From the NCBI GenBank assembly GCA_904063045.1, contig CAJFCJ010000002.1, positions 124,001-188,000 on the forward strand: a stretch of DNA of 64,000 bases, written 5' to 3'. Positions 1-12,858 of the stretch are shown here, piece by piece. The position numbers and the translations under genes were made by a program. Under the pieces are notes generated by a model that saw nothing but the letters and a program-made list of their open reading frames with translations, did not search any database and was not told where the DNA came from. The DNA is from Dimorphilus gyrociliatus (taxonomy: Eukaryota > Annelida > Polychaeta > Dinophilidae). Each line of letters opens with the position of its first letter. Within the stretch, counting starts at the first letter, position 1.

Positions 1-3000
1 GATCTTCTTGCTCTTTTCATAAAAAATATACTAGAGCTCCTTTTATTCTCTTTATCTTCGGTACTTTGAGCAATTTCTCTCTGCTTTGCAACATATTCTC
101 TGGCCCTGCGTTAAAAACAATTTTTACCAATCACAAATGAATTACCAACTTAAAGGCCAATAACACTTACTTCTCTAGATTCGGAATCACTCCAATCTCA
201 ACGGTCTTATTACCTTTTCCCAGTTTTCTCACACACCAAAATCCTGGTACACCATTGTATAAAGTGTCCGTAACGTGAAAGACATCAGAATTTTTAAACG
301 GCATGCAATCCTTATCGGGATTATCGTATGAAAAATGAGCTCTAACATAGAATGAATCCCCAGATCCACCATCTTGCATTAGCCTGCTGAAATCTTCTTT
401 TCTATTTTGAACCTGCAATTCCACCTGCTCTCGAAGATTCATTAAAACTGTTACAACCTCTTCTCGAGTCCTTCCACCCAACTCCATACCATTAACGGAT
501 AATAGTACATCGCCTTCAAACAGTAAACCATAAGCAGGTGTTCCATAATTAACAGTTGCAACAAAGACACCGGTTCGATTTCCACCAGAAACTCTTATTC
601 CAAGCCCAGATTTATATTTTGTAAATTGCACTATACGTACTCGAGAATCGAGTGGTGCTTGTTGGCTAGGCGATCCCGTAGCTGTCTTCTTTATCGGAAC
701 TTGCTGATAATTCGAGTCTATAAAAATATCAAACACAAGTTGCCTAGTATACTAGAATGAGATTAATTATAAAATAAGCGAATACCCAAGCAGGCGGGTA
801 AGGGTGGTCTAGGGGGACCATCATCTGCTGATGACTTTGCTGTATTAGCTGTATATATTGATTGAATTATAGTTTTTAATGAATATATACAGAGGCGTTC
901 AAATTAAAGCAACAATTATTAAGCAGAAGAATTGTTTAGCAATGATCCACTTACTAGAATATATTTTTTCCTCGTTCAATCTTGGACTACTGCTATAGTT
1001 TTGATTTAAATCTGTTGAATTGTCGGAAATTCCTGTTCTATTTAATATTTCTCTTTCGTGCTTCGACACATTCATTTTTAAATGGCGATCTCTACACCTG
1101 TCAACCAATTTTTGAGCTTCAACTAAAGACAAATGACTAGTCTTTTGACCATTAATAGATAATATGACGTCGCCTTCATGTATGTTTTTTTCTTTGGAAG
1201 CTATAGAATCGGGCAATATTCGTGACACGAAGAGTTTGCAGCCAAATACAACTCCCCAAGGAAGATGAGAATTTTCCAATGTTCTCAATAGGGTTGCTTC
1301 TCGGCATTGCGATTGAGGGGAGGCCTTACGTCTAACGATTAAATGAACCGTATCTCCGCACTCTTTCAACACTGATATGGCTGTATTATAATCCACGTTC
1401 TCCAGACTGACGGAATTGACGAAAAGTACCCGATCATTATGGCTATAAGACGAAAGGAAAGTATTAAGTAATAGAGACCCCCCACTGTTTATATATTTTT
1501 CTTACAATAGACGACCTTCAGCCGGGCCTCCTCTCAATACGTCGGATATAGCTATTGACGGTTCCCCACTTGAAAAGTGAGGATTGTCTCGACCTCCGCT
1601 AACGGCTATACCGAATCCGTAAGGTTGCACCTTACTTAGAGTCACGTGGTGTGTTTCCCACATCGTGGCGTCGCCCTGTGTAGTGGAAAAATTAGTTTAT
1701 TATCTTGAGAAAATATAACAATAACAAGATAGATACCAATAACATAAAATAAAATAAATTATATTAAAGCTGGGCATATATGCAGGCATACGAAAAGTAT
1801 ATTGTGCATACATACCGAAGAACTCACACCGCGCATACTTATTAAGCATCAATCAAGTCCTAGTCAAAACATGTACAGCAGAAGGAATAGAAACAAAAAT
1901 TACAGTGAGAATAGCACACTAAAAAAAACCTTAACTTGAATAGTTTGCAATAAAATTGACAGTAAATCATTGTTTTTTTTTCAGACTCACGTCTAAATAA
2001 TCTCTCTCCCAACAGTCCAACATCGTCTAAAGATAGTAGTTTAAATCAGCATGATAAATGGCTTTGTTATTGGAGAATTAATTAAGTCAAAATAGAAACA
2101 TGTACAATTCCCTTTAAAACTGACGATAATTCAAACAAACGTAGACTTGAGTGATTCGACAATTTTAGTACAAGATTTGTTTACACTTGTATACCTGCTG
2201 TAAAACTAATGCTTGCCACGCTCTTCTTCTATGGCATAAAAATGGAGTGTTTTTAAATACTAGCAAAAGATACCCATAAATTTGTTAAAAGTAATTGATG
2301 GTATTGTTAATGAAAATCCTTTTTAATAAGCAAATGCAAAAGTAAATCACTATCGACAAACATCTTATAAATATTGCACGATACATTTCCTTTAAAGCTT
2401 TCTTAAAAATAGGCCATTAAAAATAGTAAATTTAAAATAAAAAACAGTACAACTATCTATTCCTTTGCAAGATGCGAAAAACAGTTTTCACTTGTATTAT
2501 TGATAGAATTTGTTAATCTGCTACGAATCAATTACAACTAGCAGATTAGCGAAAAATAAGTGTAACTTTTATCGAATCACTTTCCTCGCACCACTAGACA
2601 GCTGTAAGCAATATTAGGCCACCTTGTAAACATTACTGCAGATGTTCTCGCTGGTTACCGCTTTTATAAATAAATTAATTAGACCACAAAATTTGTTACC
2701 TGAGAACACATGCGTGAATTTCAACTAATGAATTTCAAAAAAAATTTTTAACCAATATTTCCCTTATTTATCTTATCAGTTTACTTTTGCAATCATCCTT
2801 TCATCAGGCTCAAGTTTATTGCCAAATTATATTGGCATGTAAATTTTTCTTTTTTAGATATTTTCGATAGAGGATTATTGATTATTTTTACAATTCTTAA
2901 AATACTTTGATTTAGTACTGAATGGCTCTTAAACCTAATCAAGTGATGCTCGGCTTTAGTAACAAAGTAAAATTATTATTTATTACCATTATTTCCCTAA

Positions 3001-4620
3001 TTAGCAAATCTCTCACACAATCTTCTACACGTTCGTAAATTAGACATGTATAAAATAAAAAAAAAAATAAGAAAGTGGGCGGTGGTACAAATGAAAGGTT
3101 TGCGGTAGAGGGAAAGTTGTTAGCCACTGTTTCGGACGGTATCGCGATAATAAAACCAATGAGAAACAGCGGACGGTGAAAGTTCATTCGGTTCTCTCGT
3201 ATTTCTTTCTCAGTTATATACTCAACAGCCACACCATTTAAAAGAAATTGAAATAATTCAAGATAATACTTACTAAACTATCATCATGACTAACATCTGG
3301 ATAGATATTATGAACAGTAGAATAAGGATGACCGTATTTTGTAGGAGAACTGAAAGAGTTAATTTGAATTTTAATAAAATCATTTACTAATTATAAAACA
3401 AAAAAATATTAAATTTCGCTTAAATAAGTAAAATATTCCTTAAATTTGCATATTCTGTATAATTCATTTCGAGTTTATCCCATTATTTTAAGAGAAGGAA
3501 ACTATAAACCAAGCTTGATTATCATTTAGATTTAAAAGCAAAAATAAGGAAGCAACACTTACAAATGAAAGCGGTATATATCAATAATCAACTAAGACAA
3601 CTGCCAGTTTTCTTTAGAAGATAACCGAACTTATTCCGTTGATAGAGAGTGTCTAATGGGCCAGTCGCTTATTTATATAACTTGGATCTACCGTAGAGGG
3701 CACAACTTTGATAGGGGAAGGATCAAAATAGGCGGTAGATGGCATAAACAAACATTACGTCTAAAGTAAAATTCTACTTGAAAAGCGTAATCCCTCTCCG
3801 TAAAATCGGGCATCCGGTTTCGAACCGTTACTTTAAAGTACGTAAGCTCTTATCGGAAGCAGCATGTTTCGAATTTCAAACACAGTTTGTTTCTAACGAC
3901 ATGTACACTTGTTTCCTGTCAGAATCGACTTCATCCGGCCCGGGAGTCATTCTAATTGGAATTGACACAGCTATTGCAAGAGCAATCGGAAGCGATCATT
4001 TCCCTCAAAATTCCAATCAATGAAAACTAAATTAGGGCGGCTACGTCCACCAAATAGTTTCTCGTTACTCTATTTAATACTACTAAATTTTTCTTTTACC
4101 TACAGCCCTTTTTCTAAAAACAACATTCATACTGTTAGGCCTAAAGGCCTTTCAAAAGCATTTGTAGTTCCCTTTCTTTATTGGCACGTGTCAATGTACC
4201 ATATTATTAATTGGCTTTCGTCCAGATTTTATTGCATCAATAATTCTCATGAGAAAAGGGATGAGCGGTGGAAAGGTGGCTATTAAATTTCTACACAAAT
4301 GCATTCATGCGAATTGAACGCTTTTTAAAATAAGAAATATTAAAAAACAGTTAATTTTAAAAGATCCTGACAGTGTGGATGTATCTTGACTCAGAAAAAG
4401 CGGATATAGTTCTATTATATATTTTCTCTATTGTAATATCTTTATTATGTTGCAAAAGCAAATGCATTCACTTTTTTGTAATGACTAGTCTACCCTACTA
4501 TGAATATAGAGTCTACGTACAGTATACTGTACAGTATATATATATATATATATTAGTACCATTATAACCTGAACAAGTACATATAATAAATAGTACTTAC
4601 TTTGATCCGGTGATTGTCAT
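1..4620 (-). CDS. ZO-1/TJP-like MAGUK scaffold (Polychaetoid type), 5' part; 3' end outside window
   Basis: Scaffold of epithelial junctions that links membrane proteins to actin. Exons, in transcript order: 4601-4620, 3274-3349, 1506-1675, 955-1442, 171-717 and 105 to beyond base 1; phases agree throughout. PDZ1 carries the loop [16 protein letters not shown], close to vertebrate ZO-1. PDZ2 follows ([16 protein letters not shown]), then PDZ3 ([18 protein letters not shown]) running straight into SH3 ([20 protein letters not shown]), the order of the ZO MAGUK core. The last visible exon starts the basic SH3-GUK linker; GUK must lie outside. The start is the first ATG of exon 4601-4646, whose acceptor lies at 4647-4649, so a 5' UTR exon probably sits upstream, perhaps near 4890-4960. 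The two 5' introns (1.6 and 1.25 kb) are long for this window and may hold enhancers. No real gene was seen inside them. Family call is firm; the exact start is less so. Confidence 0.9.
4517..4553. repeat. 16-bp perfect palindrome followed by a TA tract
   Basis: Bases 4517-4532 read GTACAGTATACTGTAC, its own reverse complement. They are followed by about nine TA units to 4553. The tract sits in the 5'-most coding intron of the ZO-like gene, some 50 nt before its donor-proximal exon on the minus strand. It is probably a simple-repeat hairpin; no function is claimed. Confidence 0.7.
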
Positions 4621-4646
4621 TGTTTCGTACTTGTCTGGATCAAAGT

Positions 4647-5235
4647 CTAGGGAAAATAAAAAAAGCTTAAATAAAGAAATATCTTTACAGTCATCAATTT
4701 CATAGTATTATAGAAAGCCATAGGGTTAGTTTATTTCCAAAAGAAGGGGAGGAGCAGAGGTAAAGAGTAAAATGGAAAAAATCAGGAACAAATATTCATA
4801 GAATTTTGTTTACTTTCATGTCAATAAAGTTCAGCTTCTCAGGTGCTACAATACCAAAAGATCGCCTACCGTAAAGTCTACATACGTTTCTCGCAACGAG
4901 TGATGCCTTTTTTGATATTTAAAATATATTCACGAAACTAAATGTTTATTTAATAATAATTGACTTTTATTACTTCATTAAATTTTTGATGGACTCGTTC
5001 TGACGGAAACACGACAAAGAAGTCGTTGAAAACTCAGCGAACGAATCAAGTTAAGTAAATAGAACGAACGAACTATTTGACAGATTACAGTCGGCATCGA
5101 CCCTAAATAGTTCCAGATTCCTGCATCTTTGTTATTTCATTTAGTATTCTCTTCTATCGGGCAAAACAATTGACATTTACGAGAGAAGAACACAATAAAG
5201 GAAATCTTTTCTGTTCAATTAATTGTAGATAGGAA
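4647..5235. promoter_or_regulatory. Divergent gap between the ZO-like gene and the 5.2-kb gene
   Basis: About 590 bp between two genes that point away from each other, so it should contain both promoters. On the minus strand a possible 5' UTR exon donor (GTATGT) is seen near 4881-4886. I see no TATA box that decides a start and no coding signal. Confidence 0.45.
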
Positions 5236-6399
5236 ATGAAGAAAAGACACAAAGAGCAAGATTGTGAGGAAGTCGATACCAAGGAAAACGTAAAGTACTT
5301 TTTTATTTAAATACAAATACGTGATAGCAAAAAGCAAAAGAGTTAAAAAGTGATAAATCGAGTATTTTTTTTTCAGATTAGCAAAACAAAGGCTTGTCCA
5401 ACGTTCGATATTTCAAATGATCTACGTCAAACTACGGTTTGCGTACCGCCAAATATTTCAATATCGCCATCTTTTATTTTTAATAATGAAACTTTTAATT
5501 GTTCCTACGAAGCGGAACGCTTTAAATACCAACTACCGCCAACCGTTGTAATCGATTCAAATGAAACACCCAAAACATTCTCAAGGGCCAAAATCAATTC
5601 CGTTTCAATGGAAGTAAGTTGCGGTAAACTTGAAAGGAGCTGCACGGATAATTCTTTTAATGAGGAGAATTACTATTGCAAAGAAGATTTAGAGCTAAGA
5701 AAGAACATCATACAAGATGTTATAGAATCGGATTTTGACCATCAAGATTTTAAGAGTGGTATAGATAAAATCATGGTCATGTTTATCGAATTTATAATGA
5801 CTAATACAAAGAGTATCTTATCCAGACCACCAAATGACATAGTGAGACACTTTTCAGTTTCTCTCTACGATGAAATGCGAACAATGCAAAAATTATTATG
5901 CGGGAAATCTCTTCATATGTCTCATAAAATGAGGCAATTCCTATGCGCTCACGAGGTTAGCTTTGAAGATGTGATGAAATTGACTAAACGTATGGAAAAG
6001 GAGCATGAAGTGATAGATTCTTTTGAACTAAAGATAAAAAAATATAAGAAGTTCAAAAGAGATAAGAGCGAATTGACAATTGTAGAAAGAGCTTCTTGTC
6101 CAGCTTCTTGCTTCAAAGTCAAGAAAAGAGAAAAGTTTATACTAGATAATAAATTTATCCATAACATTACTTCAGATGAAGCTAGAGAGGACAAAATAAT
6201 TATATTTAATGATGCAGTTTTGGGAAAATTCACTTTCCCTGACGCCTGCGATCAACTCCAGAGCACAAGCCTCCCGAGTATTAACTCAGTTGAAAATGAG
6301 AGCAAGTTTTTTGTACCGGAAATGGAGGAGGGGATTTTCGAAACAACTTCCCTAACGGAAAACAATATTGGGCTGTTGAACGAAGAAAGCGGTTTGTAG
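5236..6399 (+). CDS. Uncharacterised 358-aa protein with a charged helical C-terminal half
   Basis: Exon 1 is 5236-5289 (18 codons, start AAATGAAG) with donor GTAAAG; exon 2 is 5377-6399 after a TTTTTTTTTCAG acceptor, and the phases match. I do not recognise the family. The N-terminal third is polar, rich in Asn, Ser and Cys, and looks disordered. Residues about 135-270 are predominantly helical, with the segment ELRKNIIQDVIESDFD and then a highly charged stretch rich in Lys and Glu (around KRMEKEHEVIDSFELKIKKYKK) that could form a coiled coil. No signal peptide, membrane segment or zinc-binding Cys pattern is evident. Fast-evolving meiotic or kinetochore proteins look like this, but that is only a guess. 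It lies head to head with the ZO-like gene. The open frame, splice signals and codon use support a real gene. Confidence 0.7.
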
Positions 6400-8066
6400 A
6401 AGTTAACGATCGGAATAATTCTTTTTTTCAATTGGTAATCTGCGCCCTTGTAACTAATTAAAAAGCCTATTCAAAATCCTAATGTGAGATTAGTCTTTGC
6501 GAGGCTTAAGGGACTTATACACGAAAAGTTTATAATGAGATTTAACCAATTTTATTTTTATTCTATCGCTTATTTTTAAAAGATCTCAATAAAAGTTTGA
6601 GAATAAGAAAGGAAAGAAATCCCCTAGTAAATTTTTTCTACCTTTTAAGGCCTTTTTTTACTCAAAGAATATATAATAAACGGAATTTTTCCCAATGCAA
6701 TCCTTAAAAATGGTGAGGTGAAAATATAAGGAATGTTAAAAATGCGTAGGATGGGGCGATTTGAATACGTACACTAACCTTGGCTATTTATATTATAAAA
6801 TAAGAGTATTTTCTCTTGTTTCGCCGTCTTACATTAGTGTTATTTACATTCTCAGCATGTGTTTCTTCACGCAAAATTAGCCTTGAAATTTCATTGAGAT
6901 ATAATCTCAAAATGAATAATTTGAAATAGATGAGTTACTATTTAAAAAAGTATCGTTGAAGAGTTTGGAATCTACCAATTATCGACTCTTTTAAATTCGC
7001 ATTACAATTGATCTTGCCGACAAGCGCCACACAGGAATCAGACGGACTCTAATACTTAAAATATTTTAATAACCCTCAACTTAACAGAACTCAATAAATA
7101 AATTAACCAATGTTTTAAAATATGTCTCTTCATCACGATTTCCTTTATAACGTCGATAGGACACGATCTGAGGTATTGATAAAGCAAGTAAACTAACGTC
7201 TAATCAGGTAGCTGATGAGTTTATTATATGGGAATCAAAAAAAGAGCTTTCCATACGGATCGACTTAAATCCTCAATGTCGTACGATAACGATCGATACT
7301 ATCCTTAAAGGAATGTATCTCTGGGTTTTTTGGGGGCTATCGGTTACGGGCATGAACGCGTCTTTGAACTTTTAGCCTGCTTTACAGGACGATGAATTGT
7401 TTATTTTCGTATACATGATAAAACGATTAGCCGACGTCACGCCATTTTCTAAGACGACGCTTTTGTTTTTGGTCTGATTGAAATCTTTTAGCCGAACGCG
7501 TACATGTGATAATGACAGATTATGAATCTTTCAACGAAGCGCCGATTTTAGATAAGATGAAACAAGTCAATAATTAACCATTAAAAGGAAAATATAAATT
7601 TGCGCGTACTTTAAAGTTTTAGAATAAAGCTGAAATGAAAAAAGAACTTACTCGACCCGCCCCATTGGTCTCTCTGACGCATTTCCATATTATCGATACT
7701 TCAAACAGGTCGCTATTGTATCCAAACTTTTAAATTTTGATTCAAAAGCTAATTAAGTATCGTCACGGGCAATGTTGGATCAATGTTTCTAATGATTAGT
7801 GCATTTCCACCGCCGAAAATGTTGTCTGTCGGCATTTCGAGTCGGGCCTCCTGCTCCGATAATACAGCCCTATTTTGTAAATACTTAAGGAACTCGAACC
7901 TGGTGAGCACTTTGCATTTCCGGTGCATAGTCGACACAATACAGGTGTCACTAGTTCATTCAATATTCGATACGCACATAAAAAGACTTCTTCACAAAAG
8001 GCTGATGTATATTTAATAAATATCGTTACAAATATATAAAAACAAATGTAACAGCTGATACAAAAC
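6400..8066. other. Convergent intergenic region, 1.67 kb
   Basis: Lies between the 3' ends of the 5.2-kb gene and WDR36. The first 800 bp are AT-rich with no feature seen. From about 7180 to 7560 the base composition changes to many CpG dinucleotides (for example GACGACGC at 7453-7460 and CGCGTCT near 7360), like the 24.5-26.1 kb block. Bases 7749-7937 hold a 62-codon minus-strand open frame of unclear status, described in the findings. Confidence 0.5.
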
Positions 8067-11000
8067 TTAAAATAACGTATTTTTAAGATATTCAGTTAAA
8101 CAAATAGTTTCGGAAAATAATTCTTTTAATTCATTCCAAATTTCTTTTTCAATTTTATGTACAGAATTTAACTTTTCCTGTAGCTCCTTACTTTCCAATA
8201 TTTCAACGGTATGCAGCTGTAAAAATTTAATGTTTAAAGAAAATCTTAAAAAGTTATAATTGTTTACTTTAAGGAACAAAGCCAGGTATGATTCATACAG
8301 TTCGAAATTCTTATAAGTTTTTAAGCCATTCTCAATCATATCAAGGAAGAGAACCATAGTGCTATCTTCCATTGCCAAACTTAAAATATCCGCTTCAATC
8401 CCACTTGGACCCTGGGATCTCAAGAATTCAAATGCTTCATCGCCTAAAATATGAGATATTTCAAAAATACTAATTAAATACAATAAAGTCAGTCTTACTC
8501 TTATTCTCAACTAGAAGACGACCAAATTCCGTTTGACTGAGAAAGTTTGCCTTTACAACTTCTATTTTTTCTTTTTCCTCCTCTGGCTTTGTAAACTTAG
8601 GGACTAAGCCAGGAACTGTTGGGAGGAAAAATGGTGCATTCTGAGGCTTCTTTGGTGGTTCTTTTGGCTTGTTTCTAGCCTTTATTACATCCAAATGCAA
8701 TAAATTTTCCCATCTGGAGCTCGGGAGTCCTGACAGTGTTAGGAGGTCAGTTGAAATTTGATTTGGACTTTCATACTGATTATCTGTATAATCGACATCC
8801 ATCTCATTAGAATTATCTTCTATTCTTTCGCTAGTGGTTGGAAGTTCCAAAATTGATGGATTGAAATCATGTGGAAGAGGCTTGAGAGGAACGTGAGCGT
8901 AAAGTAATTTATTTGTCCATAAATAGACACCGACATCGTCTACGTGAGTTGTAACGAAAAACTCGTTCGTTGGAGAAAATGCTAAGCTCTTTGCAGGAGA
9001 ACGAACAAGAAAACAATCGATCAAGCTGAATATACCAACGTTCAATTATTAAACATAGCTTAACACAAAAAAATAGATAACAAAAAACATGCGTACCTTC
9101 CTGTTAAAAGGTCCCAAACTCTTATCGATTTGTCTAAAGAACTGGAAATGAGCCATCGGCAATCGTTACTAAATACCTAGAAAGAATGGTATTAACAGTG
9201 TATTATAGCAAATAAAATTGTCTGTTCAAATATATAAATTTATATCTACCATATCTTCAATGAAGCTAGTATGACCAGAGAATTTTCTCACAGTTCTTTG
9301 CGTGTCTATATCAATTAATGATATACTAAAATCGTCGTGAGAAATTGCTAGCAAAGCACTGCTTCTATGTAATATTGACTGACTAGCAGGTGAATGTAAA
9401 ATCAAAGAATTAAGTAATATCTTCTGTTTTAGCTTCCAAAATTTCACGGCACAATCAGCCCCGGTCGTAATAACCCGTTCACTTAACTCATCAATTGACA
9501 CTCCCCGTACAGATGCCTTGTGAGCTTTGTCAAAATTTGATTTTGTTAACAATATAATTCATTACTTTTTAAGCAAATAAATACCCCTATTTTTTCCGAA
9601 TTGGCCCCTATGCATTCCTGATTGCATATTGAACATATCAACATGACCACTGCTATACCCAATAACGCAAAAATTACCACAAGGCGTCATCGAAACGGCC
9701 TGAAAGAAAGCATATTTCAAATATGTTTGCTTTTAACAATATTATACAAACAGTGGCTTTTTCATTTTTATACTTTGCTTCATCGTTTTTAAATCTTTCA
9801 TTTTCTAAACGAAACTTTCCCATTGTTGATCTGACAAAATCCCAAGTAGTAGCTTCTCTACTATTTTTATGGATTGCAACAATAGAATCCCAGTCACTTT
9901 GACGACAAGATTCTGTAGTAAAGAACATCCATCGTGTATTGCGTCTATTATTGTTACATTTTACTTACGATTGTCGAATTTAACAATAGGTGGCATTAAT
10001 AGAGCGTTGAACTTCAAACCCTTTCGTTTAGATACGCTTTTATTGTAAGTTGCCCTTCCCAGGCTTTTATTTTCACTTTCATGTCTTATTGAAAAAGATC
10101 GAAGGGTCGAATCCTCACCGGCGCTAAGTATGCTAACATCGTCATAAAATCTAATCTGTAATCAATAAATTGAAGTATGAATTTATAATTCGATAGAAAA
10201 ACCCACATTCGTAGGAGGAGAACTATGCCCTGCCCTACTTTTCAACAAACGAGCACCGCCATCTGCTTGATCAAATATCCAAATCTGTTCGCATATTTAT
10301 TTGAGTGCAAATCAAACAATTCAATAATCCAAAGAAATCAGCGTTATATGTCATCTCCTTACCTTTAATGAGTTGTCTCCGCTATTGGTAACCATTAAAG
10401 GCTCATTTTTAAGAAATTCCATTCCACAAACGCTATTATCATGCGCATTTTGAATTTGAGATTGAATTTTCTTCTTCTCTAAATTCCATATTGCAATATG
10501 TCCAGTTGTCGATCCAGTTGTCATATATTCCTGACCATCTTTAGAGTTTGACATGAGTTTAATTAATTATTGTCTACTAAGTTTTTCTCTTACCTAATCT
10601 GAAGGCAATGGATGTCACCGGTCCCCATTCTTGTAAAAACTTTTCAACAATTCTATCCGTTTTCAAATCAAATAAAATTATTTGACCATTTGCTAAACCA
10701 ATTGCTACAATGTCAGCAACGGTTGACTAACAATAAAGTTTTTAGACAAGTTATTACAAGTATTTAAAATAAAAAATATATACTTGTGTCAAAGCTGTGA
10801 CGCTGCTTCCCCAACCATCAAAACTATGGACTAATTTACATTTTCGAGAGTTCCACAGCTGCAAGCTACCGTCTTCCGATCCAAACAAAATCTTGTTCAA
10901 ATATGCAGCTGGTTGCATAACCGCAGTAATATTGAAATTCCCTAAGTTCCATTGTCCGTATTGAGCTAAAAGAAAGACGGTTAAGTGGCATTCCTTATTA

Positions 11001-11453
11001 ATAAGTTATTACCTTCTGTCAGAACATCCCAAATAATTACAATATTATCCTTATCGACGCTCACTAAATGACGATGGAAGGGTAAGAGGTGTTTTATTTT
11101 CGATTTATGACCAATAAATTCTTTTATAACTTTTCCTCTTCTTCCATATGCTCGAGTGACATTTCCACAGCTTGTGAAGATATAATTATTTGCAGTTGCT
11201 ATACATTCAATCTCCTCGTCATGTAGATCTGATATAGATTTCAAGCCTAACTTGCTAGACTAAATACACGTGCTATAGTCATAGTAAAAACTTATATTAT
11301 CGCTCGTTTACTTACTGTGTATGTATGAAAAGCTCTTCCAACACTTGTATATACGTAAGTCTCATTTTTTTTCTGATCATATCTTAATATTAGAGGAACA
11401 TGGTTGCTAACGAAACCTAAAGCTCGATAACTGCTAAAGATTTTGCTAGACAT
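8067..11453 (-). CDS. WDR36: WDR36/UTP21, U3 snoRNP WD40 protein of the SSU processome
   Basis: Nucleolar component of the UTP-B subcomplex, needed for early 18S pre-rRNA processing. Thirteen phase-consistent exons give 891 aa: 11316-11453, 11013-11259, 10784-10965, 10594-10726, 10363-10538, 10207-10284, 9969-10155, 9752-9912, 9585-9699, 9250-9524, 9097-9176, 8499-9025, 8067-8443. Two WD40 propellers fill the first 600 residues. Diagnostic blocks are CRQSDWDSIVAIH, GDDFSISLIDID-like repeats, and SSRWENLLHLDVIKARNKPK with PFFLPTVPGLVP. The C-terminus is the helical Utp21 domain (GPSGIEADILSLAM, ending EYLKNTLF). Length is close to the human protein (about 900 aa). Exon 8 uses a weaker donor, GTTTGT, chosen because it keeps frame. 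Its start is 108 bp from a possible first exon of the divergent TUT gene. Family assignment is very secure. Confidence 0.95.
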
Positions 11454-12858
11454 GGTACTGGTATTGTTGACGAAATTTTAAATTAACTACCAGTTTATTC
11501 TCGTTTATAAAACTCAATTGAAAATTTCCGCGACTAAACCTACAGGAAAAAACTCGGTGAATGTCTTTCAAGTAAGTATTCTTTGGAATCTTACTACATG
11601 TTAAAGTTAAAAAGACTTATTTATATTCTTTTGTTGAAATTTAATCAAGTTCTGAATTTAAACAAATCAAATTTAGTATATCCAAGATATTGTAAAGCAT
11701 GATTTTAGTTAATATCTAAGAATATCACAATGTAGACTCTTGTAGACACAAGATAAAACTTTAATACTGAAAGTCAAAAATGTATTTAAAATAAAAATTA
11801 TAGTGCGCAGAATTCCAACAAAAAACTTTTTAGAGATTTATGATATTCTACAAAGCACATGTTACTGTTAACATGGAGGGGTAGGGTATAAGATTTTACA
11901 CTCATACAACGCGATTGGAAAGGAATATAACTTCAACTCTAAAGTTTATAAATCAGTTTCACATTTAGTTATAAAGAATTAAACAGCTAGTTTGCTTGAA
12001 CCTTTCAGATAAATTTCTTGACTTCTTAATAGACAACTCATAATTACACGTTGCTGAGTATTTATACAAGGCATGATGGTCCTAATTACATAAATTTGTT
12101 GAGTAAATTTTAACTATGTTCTCAAAACTCGACATGAGTGAGATCTTTAAAGCTTAAAAGTATTTTTTAATAAAAGAAAGTGGAACTAAGTTTTCTTGTC
12201 GTTATTAGCAAAGAAGTTCTCACAAGTAGGTTAAATCAATTATCGTTACTATTGCGATTAACTCAGAAGTATTATTATGTAATGATTGTTACTTTTAAAC
12301 AACTTTAATTACAATATGTAAACTTTATTTAATTAATGTTGTAGTCTATATTTTCATATTTTATATGTAAAACTAAATTTAAGAAAATATTTTTTCACGT
12401 TTTTCTTCACTAAATCCGACTGAGAAGCTGATTTTTTTTATTTTATCATTTAAAGAGTTTCTAGTATGGTTCGGGTTCCAATAGAATCCAAATAAGTTAA
12501 TATTAATTCTAGGATCGTCTAATAGTTTCGTTAAAGATATATAAGTTAATAACTTAATATGTTAAAAAATGTTCGTAATTACTGAGCAAATGAACATTAT
12601 ATATTTTAGTAGTTATTTATCATATATCGCATAATTTTAAAAAATACGAAAATAAGTATAGCTGACATATTTGTTGCTATTTCTGGTTATTGAGTATTTT
12701 CGGTTCTAAATTTTTAGTCATTGTGACTGTTTTTAAAAATTATAAGCTATTTAGAGAATACATTTTAAAATATAATGGTTCGTGGCTTTTTTAATTATGA
12801 CATTTTACTAATTGGAATACAAATTTATCTTGTAATATGTAAATTATTATACTTTCAG
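11454..12858. other. WDR36/TUT divergent promoter and TUT 5' region
   Basis: The first about 110 bp must include the WDR36 promoter. At 11561-11571 a short candidate TUT first exon is visible, ATG plus eight bases before a strong GTAAGTATT donor, but its phase does not join exon 12859 directly, so another small exon or a UTR role is needed. The remaining 1.3 kb is strongly AT-rich with no further coding signal. The ATG at 12775 runs in frame into the TUT gene but lies upstream of a good acceptor and is probably intronic. Confidence 0.4.

Noticed and set aside
2939-3232. Minus-strand frame as a possible alternative first exon of the ZO gene
   Set aside because: No ATG at the expected place and it has a poly(A)/poly(T) stretch; not supported without transcript data.
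3778-4286. Two plus-strand frames of 81 and 88 codons
   Set aside because: Inside a ZO-gene intron on the other strand, with no recognisable domain and no splice signals joining them.
12775-12858. ATG upstream and in frame with TUT
   Set aside because: A good CAG acceptor follows at 12856-12858, and the encoded residues are hydrophobic and AT-driven, as translated introns are.
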